Shown piece after piece: positions 42,479 through 50,828 of a stretch of 64,000 nt of DNA (position 1 is its first letter; the number at the start of each line of letters is the position of its first letter). The translations under genes and the position numbers were made by a program. Source of the DNA: Zhengella mangrovi (GTDB lineage Bacteria > Pseudomonadota > Alphaproteobacteria > Rhizobiales > Rhizobiaceae); the NCBI RefSeq assembly GCF_002727065.1, contig NZ_PDVP01000017.1, positions 1-64,000 on the forward strand. The letters run 5' to 3'. Under the pieces are notes generated by a model. That model worked only from the letters and a program-made list of their open reading frames with translations, had not been told where the DNA came from and ran no database searches.

Positions 42479-43240
42479 ATGGCCATGGGCCTGCTAGATG
42501 GAAAATTCGCAATCGTGACCGGCGCCGCGAGCCCGCGTGGACTGGGCAAGGCGACAGCCGCCCTGTTTGCCGAGCACGGCGCGACGGTCGCGATCCTCGA
42601 CCTCGACGAAGCTGCCGCGAAGGCAGCGGCTGCCGACCTGCCGGGCGAAGGCCACGTCGGCCTGGCCTGCAACGTCACCGACAAGGCGGCCTGTCAGAAG
42701 GCAGTTGCCGAGATCGAAAGGCTCTGGGGCCGCATCGATGTGCTGGTCAACAACGCCGGCATCACCCAGCCGCTGAAGATCATGGACATCCAGCCGGACA
42801 ACTACGACGCCGTTCTCGACGTCAACCTGCGCGGCACGCTCTACATGAGCCAGGCCGCCATCCCCGGCATGCGGGAACGCAAGGGCGGCGCCATCGTCAA
42901 CCTGTCGTCGGTATCGGCGCAGCGTGGCGGCGGCATCTTCGGCGGCCCGCACTACTCTGCCGCCAAGGCCGGCATCCTCGGCCTGACCAAGGCCATGGCG
43001 CGGGAACTGGCGCCTGCAGGCGTGCGCGTCAACGCCATCTGCCCCGGGTTCATCGCCACCGACATCACCGCCGGCAAGCTGACGCCGGCTATGAAGGAAC
43101 AGATCCTGGAAGGCATTCCCATGGGCCGGGCCGGCGAGGCATCCGACGTTGCCGGTTGCGCTCTCTTCCTGGCCAGCGACCTCTCTGCCTATTGCACCGG
43201 CACGGAAGTCGACGTGAACGGCGGATCGCTCATCCATTGA
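42479..43240 (+). CDS. Short-chain dehydrogenase/reductase (polyol or sugar dehydrogenase-like)
   Basis: The 253-residue SDR has TGAASPRGLGKA as a slightly extended nucleotide loop, NNAG and the active-site Ser with YSAAK. It ends GTEVDVNGGSLIH. Members with this pattern often oxidise polyols or sugars. Starts at 42479 and 42485 are both possible; GGGAG sits 4 nt before the first, which I use. It follows the transketolase genes and precedes the TRAP genes on the same strand, so oxidising the imported alcohol to a ketose for the kinase or the transketolase is plausible. Confidence 0.9.
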   Translation: MAMGLLDGKFAIVTGAASPRGLGKATAALFAEHGATVAILDLDEAAAKAAAADLPGEGHVGLACNVTDKAACQKAVAEIERLWGRIDVLVNNAGITQPLKIMDIQPDNYDAVLDVNLRGTLYMSQAAIPGMRERKGGAIVNLSSVSAQRGGGIFGGPHYSAAKAGILGLTKAMARELAPAGVRVNAICPGFIATDITAGKLTPAMKEQILEGIPMGRAGEASDVAGCALFLASDLSAYCTGTEVDVNGGSLIH

Positions 43241-43313
43241 TCCCCGGACGGCCCGGACAGGGAGCCGGGCCGATCAGACCTGCCAATGTTTCGTTTCTGA
43301 AGGAGGAAAGAAA

Positions 43314-44279
43314 ATGATGAAACGTCTCGCCATGGCCATCCTGGCCACCACCATGCTCTCTTCGGCCGCCAGCGCCGAGGAAGTGATCTTCGCCCACGGC
43401 GCCAATGCCGGCAACCCGCGCTTCGTCGCGGCGGAAAAGTGGGCCGAGCTGTTTTCCGCCTGCACCGACGGCAAGGACACCGTCAACGTCGCGCCGTCCG
43501 CCACCATGGGCAACGACGTCGAAATGCTGACCTCGGCAACCGGCGGAGTCATCCAGGTGACGGCCAACAGCCAGGGCGCCATGTCGCAGATCGTTCCGGA
43601 AATCGGCCTGCTCGGCCTGCCCTTCCTGTTCAAGGACCTGCCGACGGCATGGAAGGTTCTCGACGGTGACGTCGGTGCCATGCTCGACAAGCGCGCGCAG
43701 GATTCCGGGCTGAAGATCCTCGGCTTCTGGGACAACGGCATCCGCAATGTCACCCATGTCTCCAAGTTCGTCAGCGAGCCGGCAGACATCAAGGGCATGA
43801 AGATCCGCACGCCCCCGGACCAGATGACCGTCGACATCTTCGAGGCCCTCGGCGCCGCCCCGGCCCCGCTGGCCTGGTCGGAACTGCCGACCGCGCTGCA
43901 GTCCGGTGTCTTTGACGGCCAGGAAAACCCGCTGACCAACATCTACTCGGCCAAGCTGCACGAGATCACGCCCTATGTGACCATGACCGGTCACAAGTAC
44001 GAGTCGACGCCCGTCGTGGCCGGCCTGTCCTGGTGGCAGGGTCTCGACGAGAAGACGCAGGGCTGTGCGATCGAGGCAACGAAGGAAGCCGGCAAGCTGC
44101 AGCGCCAGATGTCGCTGGAAGGCGACGAGACACTCCGTCCGAAGATGGAAGCCGAGGGCGCCAAGTTCGCCGAGGCCGACAAGAAGGCCTACCAGGAAGC
44201 CACCGCTTCGGTCTACGAGAAGTATGCCAAGCAGTACCCGGACCTGGTCGAAGCCCTGAAAAAGGCTGCGGCAGAGTGA
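43314..44279 (+). CDS. TRAP transporter substrate-binding protein (DctP-type)
   Basis: The 321-residue precursor has a Sec signal peptide (MMKRLAMAILATTMLSSAAS, cleavage near ASA at 21). The mature part follows DctP, with KFVSEPADIKGMKIRTPPDQ and the substrate-binding arginine in KIRTPP, then AWSELPTALQSGVFDGQENP. Its TNIYSAKLHE tail is typical of sugar-acid-binding TRAP proteins (for example uronate or gluconate type). GGAGG lies 7 nt before the ATG. Its stop overlaps the DctQ start (TGATG). Confidence 0.93.
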   Translation: MMKRLAMAILATTMLSSAASAEEVIFAHGANAGNPRFVAAEKWAELFSACTDGKDTVNVAPSATMGNDVEMLTSATGGVIQVTANSQGAMSQIVPEIGLLGLPFLFKDLPTAWKVLDGDVGAMLDKRAQDSGLKILGFWDNGIRNVTHVSKFVSEPADIKGMKIRTPPDQMTVDIFEALGAAPAPLAWSELPTALQSGVFDGQENPLTNIYSAKLHEITPYVTMTGHKYESTPVVAGLSWWQGLDEKTQGCAIEATKEAGKLQRQMSLEGDETLRPKMEAEGAKFAEADKKAYQEATASVYEKYAKQYPDLVEALKKAAAE

Positions 44280-44848
44280 TGACCGGCGCCGGCGGACCCG
44301 TCCCCGGCGCAGCGAGGAAGGGGGCTTCCCCCTTCCTCCGCCTGCTGGCCGGCTTGACTTTCCTGCTGGAAAGCAGCGGCAAGGTGATCGCCGTTGCCTG
44401 CCTGGCCTTCATGTTCGTGGCCCTGCTGACCAACGTGATCCTGCGCTATGCCTTCGATTCCGGCATTCCCTGGGCCTACGAGATCCACGCGGTGCTGCTG
44501 CCCTGGCTGGTCGCAGGCGGCCTCGTCATCGCCTCGGCGCGCGGTCGCAACATCGCCATCACGCTGCTGGCCGAAATCCTGCAGGGCCGCAAGCGCCTCG
44601 TCCTGCAGGCCATCATCCAGGTGACGATCATCATCATCGCGCTCGGCGTCCTGTGGTCGGGGCAGCCGATCCTCAAGGCATCGCGCTTCCAGACGCTCTC
44701 GACGCTCGGCATCAAGCAGGTCTGGGGCTATGCCAGCCTCGTCTATGCCTTTGCCGCCATCGCGCTGATCGCCTTCGCCGACCTCGTCCGCGTGTTCCGC
44801 GGTATCGACGTGATGGACCACGACCCCGAGAACGCGAGCTTGAGCTAG
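44279..44848 (+). CDS. TRAP transporter small membrane subunit (DctQ-type)
   Basis: The 189-residue protein has four membrane segments with the DctQ pattern NVILRYAFDSGIPWAYEIHA and ASARGRNIAITLL. The ATG at 44279 overlaps the preceding TGA by one base, which decides against the much longer open frame starting at 44033. A repeat element directly abuts its stop codon. Confidence 0.9.
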   Translation: MTGAGGPVPGAARKGASPFLRLLAGLTFLLESSGKVIAVACLAFMFVALLTNVILRYAFDSGIPWAYEIHAVLLPWLVAGGLVIASARGRNIAITLLAEILQGRKRLVLQAIIQVTIIIIALGVLWSGQPILKASRFQTLSTLGIKQVWGYASLVYAFAAIALIAFADLVRVFRGIDVMDHDPENASLS

Positions 44849-44948
44849 AGCAATTCCAGCGAAAGCGGGCACCGGTTCCGCGTTCGGGATCGCGTCAAGA
44901 CATGAGATGAGAGCATGGGCGCGGTTCAAAGAGGCGCGAGAGATGCTC
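44848..44948 (+). repeat. Rhizobiales-type intergenic palindromic element (RIME-like)
   Basis: This roughly 101-nt element begins GAGCAATTCCAGCGAAAG, continues with ACCGGTTCCGCGTTCGGGAT and CGCGTCAAGACA, and ends with GAGAGATGCTC. Its ends GAGCA and TGCTC are inverted copies. Short elements with this opening and end are scattered between genes in many Rhizobiales genomes and fold into paired hairpins. Here it lies exactly at the DctQ stop, inside a TRAP operon. Only this copy was found in the window. Family naming is from pattern recall. Confidence 0.7.
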
Positions 44949-45027
44949 CGGGCGCGCGACGCTGCTGCAGACGACCCGTGACGGCTCCGGGAAAACCGTC
45001 GACACAGACTTCCGGGAGGAGACGACG

Positions 45028-46284
45028 ATGGCCCTGGCCATGATCTGGGTTTTCATGATTTTGCTGGCGCTGGCCGTACCGGTCGCCCATGCCATGCTGG
45101 GCGGCGTCGGCGTGGCCCTCATTCTCGACGGCAAGCCGCTGGCGGTGATCCTGCAGCGTCTCTACACGCCGACGCAGAGCTTCCCGATGCTGGCCATCCC
45201 GTTCTTCATCCTGGCCGGCAGCCTGATGATGTCCGGCAAGTTCGGCGTCTACCTCGTCAATATCGCCCGCCTGCTCGTGGGCAACTTCAAGGGCGGCCTC
45301 GGCCAGGTCTCCATCATCGGCTCGGTCATGTTCGGCGGCGTATCCGGCTCGGCTGTGGCCGATGCCACGGCGCTCGGCAACGCCCTCATCCCGGTCCAGC
45401 TCAAGGAGGGCTATCCGAAGGGTTTTGCCGCGGCGATCAACTCGGCCTCGTCCACCGTTTCGGTCCTGATCCCGCCGTCAATCCCGCTCATCCTGTTCGG
45501 CCTCGTCTCCAACGTCTCCATCGTCGACCTCTTCGTCGCCGGCATCCTGCCCGGCCTGATGCTCGGGATCGGCATGTTCGCCATGGTCTGGTGGGTGGCC
45601 CACCGGCGCAACCTGCCGCGCGCCCCGCTCGAAGGCGGCTTCCAGGCCTTCAAGGGACAGATTTTCACGGCCGTCCCGGCGCTGCTCATGCCGGTCTTCG
45701 TCATCGGCACGCTGCGCTTCGGCATCGCCACGCCGACCGAAGTCTCCGTCATGGCGGTGGCCTATGCCCTGTTCGTCAGCGGCTTCGTCTACCGCGATCT
45801 CAATGCCCGGCTGATCTGGGCCGCCTGCGTGGAAACCGCGATGATGACCGGCGCGGTGATGTTCATCATCATGGCCTCGTCGACCATCCAGTGGCTGCTG
45901 ACCGTCGAGCGCGTACCGCAGACGCTGGCGATCTGGGTCACGTCGTCCTTCTCCGAGCCGTGGATGATCATCCTTGCGATGAACATCGTCATGCTCGTCG
46001 TCGGCGCCTTTCTCGATCTGCCTGCGGCCGTCCTGCTGCTCGGACCCCTGTTCGTGACCGTCGGTCAGGCCATCGGCCTCGACCTCGTGCAACTCGGCCT
46101 GATGATGGTCGTCAACCTGTCCATCGGCCTCTACACGCCACCGGTCGGGACGACGCTCTTTATATCCGCCGCCATCGCGCGTACAGGCATCGGCGAGGTC
46201 GTGAAATCGCTCATGCCGTTCTATTTCGTCGCGCTGATCGTACTGCTGCTGATCTCCTACGTCCCGGCCCTGACGATCTACTGA
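45028..46284 (+). CDS. TRAP transporter large permease subunit (DctM-type)
   Basis: The 418-residue protein has about 12 membrane spans, with PMLAIPFFILAGSLMMSGKF, GVSGSAVADATALGNALIP, STVSVLIPPSIPLILFGL and YTPPVGTTLFISAAI as family landmarks. It has its own GGGAGGAG 9 nt before the ATG at 45028. That is needed because 179 nt, including the repeat element, separate it from the DctQ gene rather than the usual overlap. It is the last gene of the unit. Confidence 0.94.
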   Translation: MALAMIWVFMILLALAVPVAHAMLGGVGVALILDGKPLAVILQRLYTPTQSFPMLAIPFFILAGSLMMSGKFGVYLVNIARLLVGNFKGGLGQVSIIGSVMFGGVSGSAVADATALGNALIPVQLKEGYPKGFAAAINSASSTVSVLIPPSIPLILFGLVSNVSIVDLFVAGILPGLMLGIGMFAMVWWVAHRRNLPRAPLEGGFQAFKGQIFTAVPALLMPVFVIGTLRFGIATPTEVSVMAVAYALFVSGFVYRDLNARLIWAACVETAMMTGAVMFIIMASSTIQWLLTVERVPQTLAIWVTSSFSEPWMIILAMNIVMLVVGAFLDLPAAVLLLGPLFVTVGQAIGLDLVQLGLMMVVNLSIGLYTPPVGTTLFISAAIARTGIGEVVKSLMPFYFVALIVLLLISYVPALTIY

Positions 46285-46293
46285 CGCCGCCTT

Positions 46294-47298
46294 TCAAAGT
46301 GACGTCGGCGCCACCTGGATCAGGCCGGAGCCGGTCTCGAGCCGGAATTCGCAGCCGAAATCGGCCAGCACCTGGCGGGCCTGCGTCTCGTGCGCCGCGC
46401 TTTCGCCGGCCAGCCAGTCGGCGAAGCGGTTGACGATGCGCCGGTTGAAATGGCGCGGCGGGCAGACGAACCAGTAGGCCGGGAAGTCGATCACCGGGAA
46501 GGCGGAGGAAAACGGAACGAGGTTGCCGCTGATGAGGTCGGGCAGGCACAGCGTGACACTGTCGAGCGCGAGACCGCCGCCCTGCTTGGCAAGCTCGATG
46601 GCCATGGAGGAGCGGTCGAAGCGAAGCGGGTAGTTGAGATCGGGGATGGTGACATTGTTCTGCGCCAGCCAGAGATCCCAACGGAAAATCGTCTTGACGC
46701 TGTCGATCAGCCGCGCCTTCCTCAACTGTTCCGCCGGGTCGTCAGACAGCCCGCGCAGCGTTTCGAGATAGTCCGGGCTGCAGATCGGCAGGACCAGGTC
46801 GTTCATGATCCGCCGTTCGCTGAGGCCCGCCCATCCGCCGAGGCCGTAACGCAGGTCGAAATCGACCGCCTCCGTCTCGAAGGCGGAGAAATCCGGTGTG
46901 GCGTCGATGCGGATGTTCCATTCCGGGTTCTCGGTCAGGAAGCTGTTGATCCGCGGTCCCAGCCAGCGCACGCCGAAGCTCGGGCTGACGCGGATGGTCA
47001 GGTTGCGCACCTCGCGCTGGCGGGCGATGGAACTGCGCGCATTGCGAATGGCGCTGAACGCCTGGGTCGTGGTCTGGAACAGCCGGTCGCCGTCCAGCGT
47101 CAGGATCAGCTTGCGCTTCTCCCGACGGAACAGCCGCACGCCGAACTGGCCTTCCAGGTTGCGGATCTGCTGCGAGACGGCGGAGGGCGAGACGCCCAGT
47201 TCGAGCGCCGCCTTGGTGATCGACCCGAGTCGGGCAACGGCCTCGAAATATTCCGTCGCTTTGATGTTGATATCGCGCATGACCATCCGAAAGCGCAT
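46294..47298 (-). CDS. LysR-family transcriptional regulator (GcvA-like)
   Basis: The 334-residue protein has the LysR helix-turn-helix (ATEYFEAVARLGSITKAALE, SPSAVSQQIRNLEGQFGVRL), then TPDFSAFETEAVDFDLRYGL in the inducer domain. This group, related to GcvA, usually has PDFxxxxxDxxIRYG at this point. Start at 47298 is one of three close in-frame Met codons (47298, 47286, 47280); AAGG about 8 nt upstream supports the first. It converges with the TRAP operon (9-nt gap), so its target may be that operon or a remote gene. It is divergent from the response regulator at 47488. Confidence 0.9.
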   Translation of the reverse strand: MRFRMVMRDINIKATEYFEAVARLGSITKAALELGVSPSAVSQQIRNLEGQFGVRLFRREKRKLILTLDGDRLFQTTTQAFSAIRNARSSIARQREVRNLTIRVSPSFGVRWLGPRINSFLTENPEWNIRIDATPDFSAFETEAVDFDLRYGLGGWAGLSERRIMNDLVLPICSPDYLETLRGLSDDPAEQLRKARLIDSVKTIFRWDLWLAQNNVTIPDLNYPLRFDRSSMAIELAKQGGGLALDSVTLCLPDLISGNLVPFSSAFPVIDFPAYWFVCPPRHFNRRIVNRFADWLAGESAAHETQARQVLADFGCEFRLETGSGLIQVAPTSL

Positions 47299-47487
47299 TT
47301 TCGCGCCTTGCGCAAGCGCCTTGGCGCCAAGGCGGGCGCCCGGACAGGAACGCAGGGGACCTGCGGCAGTCCGGCACACCGCCTGCTCAGCACTTTGTCA
47401 TCCGGGCTGGACCATTGTCCGCTCGATCCCCGGCACGCCAGTGCCCAAGGTTGAGCCCGCCATGTTCCCACACTGCCCCCCTGCCCG

Positions 47488-48165
47488 ATGCGCATACTCC
47501 TGATCGAGGACAACAAGAAGCTTGCCGACGTGATCTGCGACGCGATGCGCGCCCAGACGCTGACCGTCGACTGGATGGCGACTGCCCGTGACGGCGAGGC
47601 GGCCATGCTGGCCATGACCTATGACGCCGTCGTGCTCGACCTTGGCCTGCCCGACCGCGATGGCCTCACGCTGATCGGCCCGATCCGCCAGATTGCACCG
47701 ACCATGCCCCTGCTCGTGCTGACAGCACGCGATGCCTCCACCTGCATCATCGAGGCCCTGGAAAAGGGCGCCGACGACTTCCTGGCCAAGCCCTTCGTCA
47801 TGGGCGTGCTGATCGCCCGCGTCCGCGCCATCATGCGCCGCGGCGTGGTGACACAGGAGACCGTCCTGCGCCACGGCAGGCTGGAACTGGCGCCCGCGTC
47901 CCACTCGGTCAAGGTCAACGGCCTCGACCTGTCGCTCAGCCGGCGGGAGTTTGCCGCGCTGGAACTCTTCCTGCGCCGGCCGAACCGGGTCCTGTCCAAG
48001 GCGGACATGGAAGATGCCCTCTACGGATTCGGCGAGGAGCCCAGTTCCAATGCGATCGAGGTGCTGGTCCACCGCTTGCGCAGGAAGCTGGAGGAAGCCA
48101 GGTCTCCCGTCGACATCCACACCATGCGCGGCATCGGCTACATGCTGGCGGAACGTCCGTCGTGA
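47488..48165 (+). CDS. Two-component response regulator, OmpR/PhoB family
   Basis: The 225-residue protein has a receiver domain (1-120) with acidic residues E7/D8, the phospho-acceptor D51 (VVLDLGLPD), Thr/Ser at TAR (about 78-80) and the Lys of LAKPF (about K100). A winged helix of the OmpR type follows (about 130-222). It is cotranscribed with the sensor kinase by GTGA overlap. No gene of known target is downstream, but the pair converges on the hemolysin-family operon. Confidence 0.95.
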   Translation: MRILLIEDNKKLADVICDAMRAQTLTVDWMATARDGEAAMLAMTYDAVVLDLGLPDRDGLTLIGPIRQIAPTMPLLVLTARDASTCIIEALEKGADDFLAKPFVMGVLIARVRAIMRRGVVTQETVLRHGRLELAPASHSVKVNGLDLSLSRREFAALELFLRRPNRVLSKADMEDALYGFGEEPSSNAIEVLVHRLRRKLEEARSPVDIHTMRGIGYMLAERPS

Positions 48166-49523
48166 TCTGGTCCAGGCGGACGCTGTTTCAGCGGCTGGTC
48201 ATCGCCATGTCGGCGGTCGCCGTGGTCGAGATCGGCCTGAGCGCGAGCTTTCTCTACGTCCGCTTCCAGTCGGTCGACCGGAAACTGCGGGAGGAGACGC
48301 TCTCCATCTTCGCCGACGATTTCGCAAGCGATATCCGCGCCGATCCGTCGATGCAGGACGCAGCCGTCGCCAATCTGACACTTCGCATCCGCGCGCTGCA
48401 TGGCGAATTCGCCGTGATCGCGGCCGATGGCCAGGTGCTGCTCTCCTCCCTGGCCGGCAAGCGGCCGCTGGTCCCGGCCGTTTCGGGCCGGCATCGCTTC
48501 TACTTTCTTCCGCCCACCGACGGCGGCAAGGCGCTGTTCGGCATGTCCATGCCCGTCGCGCTAGGCCAGGCGACCGATATTCTCCAGATCGCCTTTCCAC
48601 CCCAGCACATCGTTTTCGATACCATCCTGGAGGAATTCATCGGCGATATCGCCTGGCTCTGGATCCCCTTCATCCTGTTGTTGCTGCTGGTCAACACGGT
48701 CGTCCTTGCGCTGACCCTGAGACCGCTCCGGCTCGCAGCGGAGGAGGCCGCCTCCATCCGGCCATCGAGCATGACCACGCGGCTGACCGAGGGCCAGATG
48801 CCGAACGACGTGCTGGCCCTGGTACGCGCCGTCAACGGCGCTCTGGACCGGCTGCAGGCCGGTTTCCTTGCCATGGAACGGTTTGCCGCACATCTCGCCC
48901 ATGAACTGCGAACGCCGCTTGCCGTGGCCAAGGCGCGCATCTCACGCCTGCCCGACGCCGCCGCCCGCGATGTCGAGGCGGATTTCAACGGCATGGAACG
49001 GGTCATCACGCAGTTGATCGACCATGTCCGGGTCGGCACCATCCACTTCGAGGCCGGCGATCGCGTGGACCTCGGCGCCCTGTCCGCGACGCTCGCACGC
49101 TTCATGGCGCCCATGCTCGTCCAGGCCGGGCGGAGGCTCGAACTGGACTGCCCGCCGGGCCCGGTCGTGGTCGCCGGGGCGCAGGACTTCCTGTTCCGGG
49201 CGCTGCGCAACCTGGTCGAGAATGCCATCCGGCACTCCCCGCCCGGCGGACTGGTCTCCATCCGCGTGTTCCGGACCGGGATCGCCGTGGAAGACGAGGG
49301 GGAGGGCTATTCCGATGCCCGTCTGCATGGCACGGACGAGCCGGACGACGCGACCGGCGATCGCTCGGAAGGTCTTGGCCTCGGCCTTGCCATCGTCTCC
49401 GAAACGATGGTCGCGCATGGCGGCAGGCTGGTCCTTGCCAACCGCGCGCAAGGCGGTGCCCGCGCGGCCATGACCTTTCCCGAACCGCCTTTTGCCGGAC
49501 CGGACCTCAGCGAGTCGCGGTGA
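48162..49523 (+). CDS. Sensor histidine kinase, GTG start
   Basis: The 453-residue kinase has membrane segments at about 10-32 and 163-186 flanking a sensor part of about 130 residues. A HAMP-like linker follows, then the phosphorylated His in HLAHELRTPL (H247), the N box NLVENAIRHSP and the G boxes EDEGEGY and GLGLGLAIV. GTG at 48162 overlaps the response regulator's stop. The 3' end overlaps the convergent methyltransferase gene by 17 nt. The signal is unknown. Confidence 0.93.
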   Translation: MIWSRRTLFQRLVIAMSAVAVVEIGLSASFLYVRFQSVDRKLREETLSIFADDFASDIRADPSMQDAAVANLTLRIRALHGEFAVIAADGQVLLSSLAGKRPLVPAVSGRHRFYFLPPTDGGKALFGMSMPVALGQATDILQIAFPPQHIVFDTILEEFIGDIAWLWIPFILLLLLVNTVVLALTLRPLRLAAEEAASIRPSSMTTRLTEGQMPNDVLALVRAVNGALDRLQAGFLAMERFAAHLAHELRTPLAVAKARISRLPDAAARDVEADFNGMERVITQLIDHVRVGTIHFEAGDRVDLGALSATLARFMAPMLVQAGRRLELDCPPGPVVVAGAQDFLFRALRNLVENAIRHSPPGGLVSIRVFRTGIAVEDEGEGYSDARLHGTDEPDDATGDRSEGLGLGLAIVSETMVAHGGRLVLANRAQGGARAAMTFPEPPFAGPDLSESR

Positions 49524-50160
49524 GCACGAGGCCCCGGATGCCGAAGCCCAGGGAGACCGGAAGGACCTCGATCGCGCCGCGATCGAACCCTGCCTCGGTC
49601 AGGAGATCCACGGCTTCCCCCCGGTCGAAGGTGCGGTGCGTCTCCGCTTCGCAGAACCGCCATTTCTCCATCGTGGCGCGTTCCGTGACATAGAGGCAAA
49701 GCCGCCCGCCGCCTTTCAGAACCCGGAAACAGTCCCGCATGTCATGGCCCGCGCGATCGAAGAAATAGGCGACGTTGACCGCCAGGATCCGGTCGAACGA
49801 CTGGTCGGCGAAGGGCAACGGGGAAAACGGCCCTTCCCGCAGGTCGAGCCGCGACGCACGGATGGCCGCCGCGTTCTTGCGCCGGGCCATGGCAACCATG
49901 GTGGGCGAGTGGTCGACAGCCGTGAGCATTCCGCCGTCGAGATGGGTCAGGACCCGCTTCAGCCCCCGGCCGGACCCGAACCCCAGTTCCAGGACGTGAT
50001 GATCCGGCCGGATATCAAGGTCATGGATCGCGGCGAGATAGGGTTTCCAGTTGAAGTGGGACATCAGGTGCCCGAGAACCCAGCCCGCACGCCCGTCCGG
50101 GCGGCGAAGCTGGTGTCCCGTGGCGGCCCAGACGTCGCGCCGCTGCAGGCCGGCGCTCAT
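49507..50160 (-). CDS. SAM-dependent methyltransferase (class I)
   Basis: The 217-residue protein has motif I VLELGFGSGRGLKR (about 57-70), motif II-like TAVDHSP and a PLPFADQSFDRILAVNVAYF stretch (motif post II/III), as in small-molecule methyltransferases of the Methyltransf_11 type. It is the last gene of the six-gene operon and starts by ATGA overlap with the TPR gene. Its 3' end runs 17 nt into the convergent kinase gene. The methyl acceptor is unknown; a product of the operon's adenylating enzyme, oxygenase-like protein and SDR is a reasonable guess. Confidence 0.9.
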   Translation of the reverse strand: MSAGLQRRDVWAATGHQLRRPDGRAGWVLGHLMSHFNWKPYLAAIHDLDIRPDHHVLELGFGSGRGLKRVLTHLDGGMLTAVDHSPTMVAMARRKNAAAIRASRLDLREGPFSPLPFADQSFDRILAVNVAYFFDRAGHDMRDCFRVLKGGGRLCLYVTERATMEKWRFCEAETHRTFDRGEAVDLLTEAGFDRGAIEVLPVSLGFGIRGLVLTATR

Positions 50161-50828
50161 GCACCGGCTGCCTTCACCTTGCCGATCAGCTGCTTGATCA
50201 CCAGCCGGCGGTTGTTGTCCCAGAGCGGCCGGTCGGCATTGGCCGGGATGGTCAGCGCCTTTTCGAGCACTTGCAGGGCATGGCCGTACTCGTGCTCCCC
50301 GTAGAGGAAATCGCCGTAGAAATACTCCGCGTCCAGGCTGTCCGGCGCGATCTGGACGGCCTGTTCCAGCAGGTGACGGGCCTTCTTGTTGTCGCCGAAG
50401 CCGATGGGGAAACCCGGAACCCGGTAATAGAGGACGGCAAGACTGGTCGTGGCCCCGGCATCCAGCGCCGCCGGGTCGATGTCATAGGCCTGCTGAAGCA
50501 GGTCGCGGGCCTGTTTCGCCAGTCCGAGCGCGGAAAACGCGCTGGCCATGGAAGCCCGTTCGCTGGTGATGATCCCGTCCCAGATCAGCGCCTCGGCGTG
50601 CCCGGGGTATTTCCGCACGAGATCGTCGGCCTGCTTGCCGAGTTCGTTCATCAGCGCGGTCTGCCGGTCGCCTTCGCGCATGGTGAATTTCAGCGTTTCC
50701 CATTGTCCGCGGACAGTGGCGATATCGGCCTGCATGGCCGAAGCATCGTCGGCGCGGGCCGGCTGGCTCGCCAGTGCGCAGGCGAACAGGCCGATGGCCG
50801 CGATGGTCTTGAAGGTGAGACTAGACAT
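50157..50828 (-). CDS. Exported TPR-repeat protein
   Basis: The 223-residue precursor has a signal peptide (MSSLTFKTIAAIGLFACALA, cleavage near ARA at 26) and TPR-like helical pairs (AKQARDLLQQAYDIDPAALD, ARHLLEQAVQIAPDSLDAEY, LQVLEKALTIPANAD). It is rich in Ala/Leu and likely periplasmic. Start at 50828 is supported by GAGG 9 nt upstream; it overlaps the SDR gene by 8 nt. A pure scaffold protein of this sort inside an enzyme operon suggests protein-complex assembly at the membrane. Confidence 0.85.
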   Translation of the reverse strand: MSSLTFKTIAAIGLFACALASQPARADDASAMQADIATVRGQWETLKFTMREGDRQTALMNELGKQADDLVRKYPGHAEALIWDGIITSERASMASAFSALGLAKQARDLLQQAYDIDPAALDAGATTSLAVLYYRVPGFPIGFGDNKKARHLLEQAVQIAPDSLDAEYFYGDFLYGEHEYGHALQVLEKALTIPANADRPLWDNNRRLVIKQLIGKVKAAGA

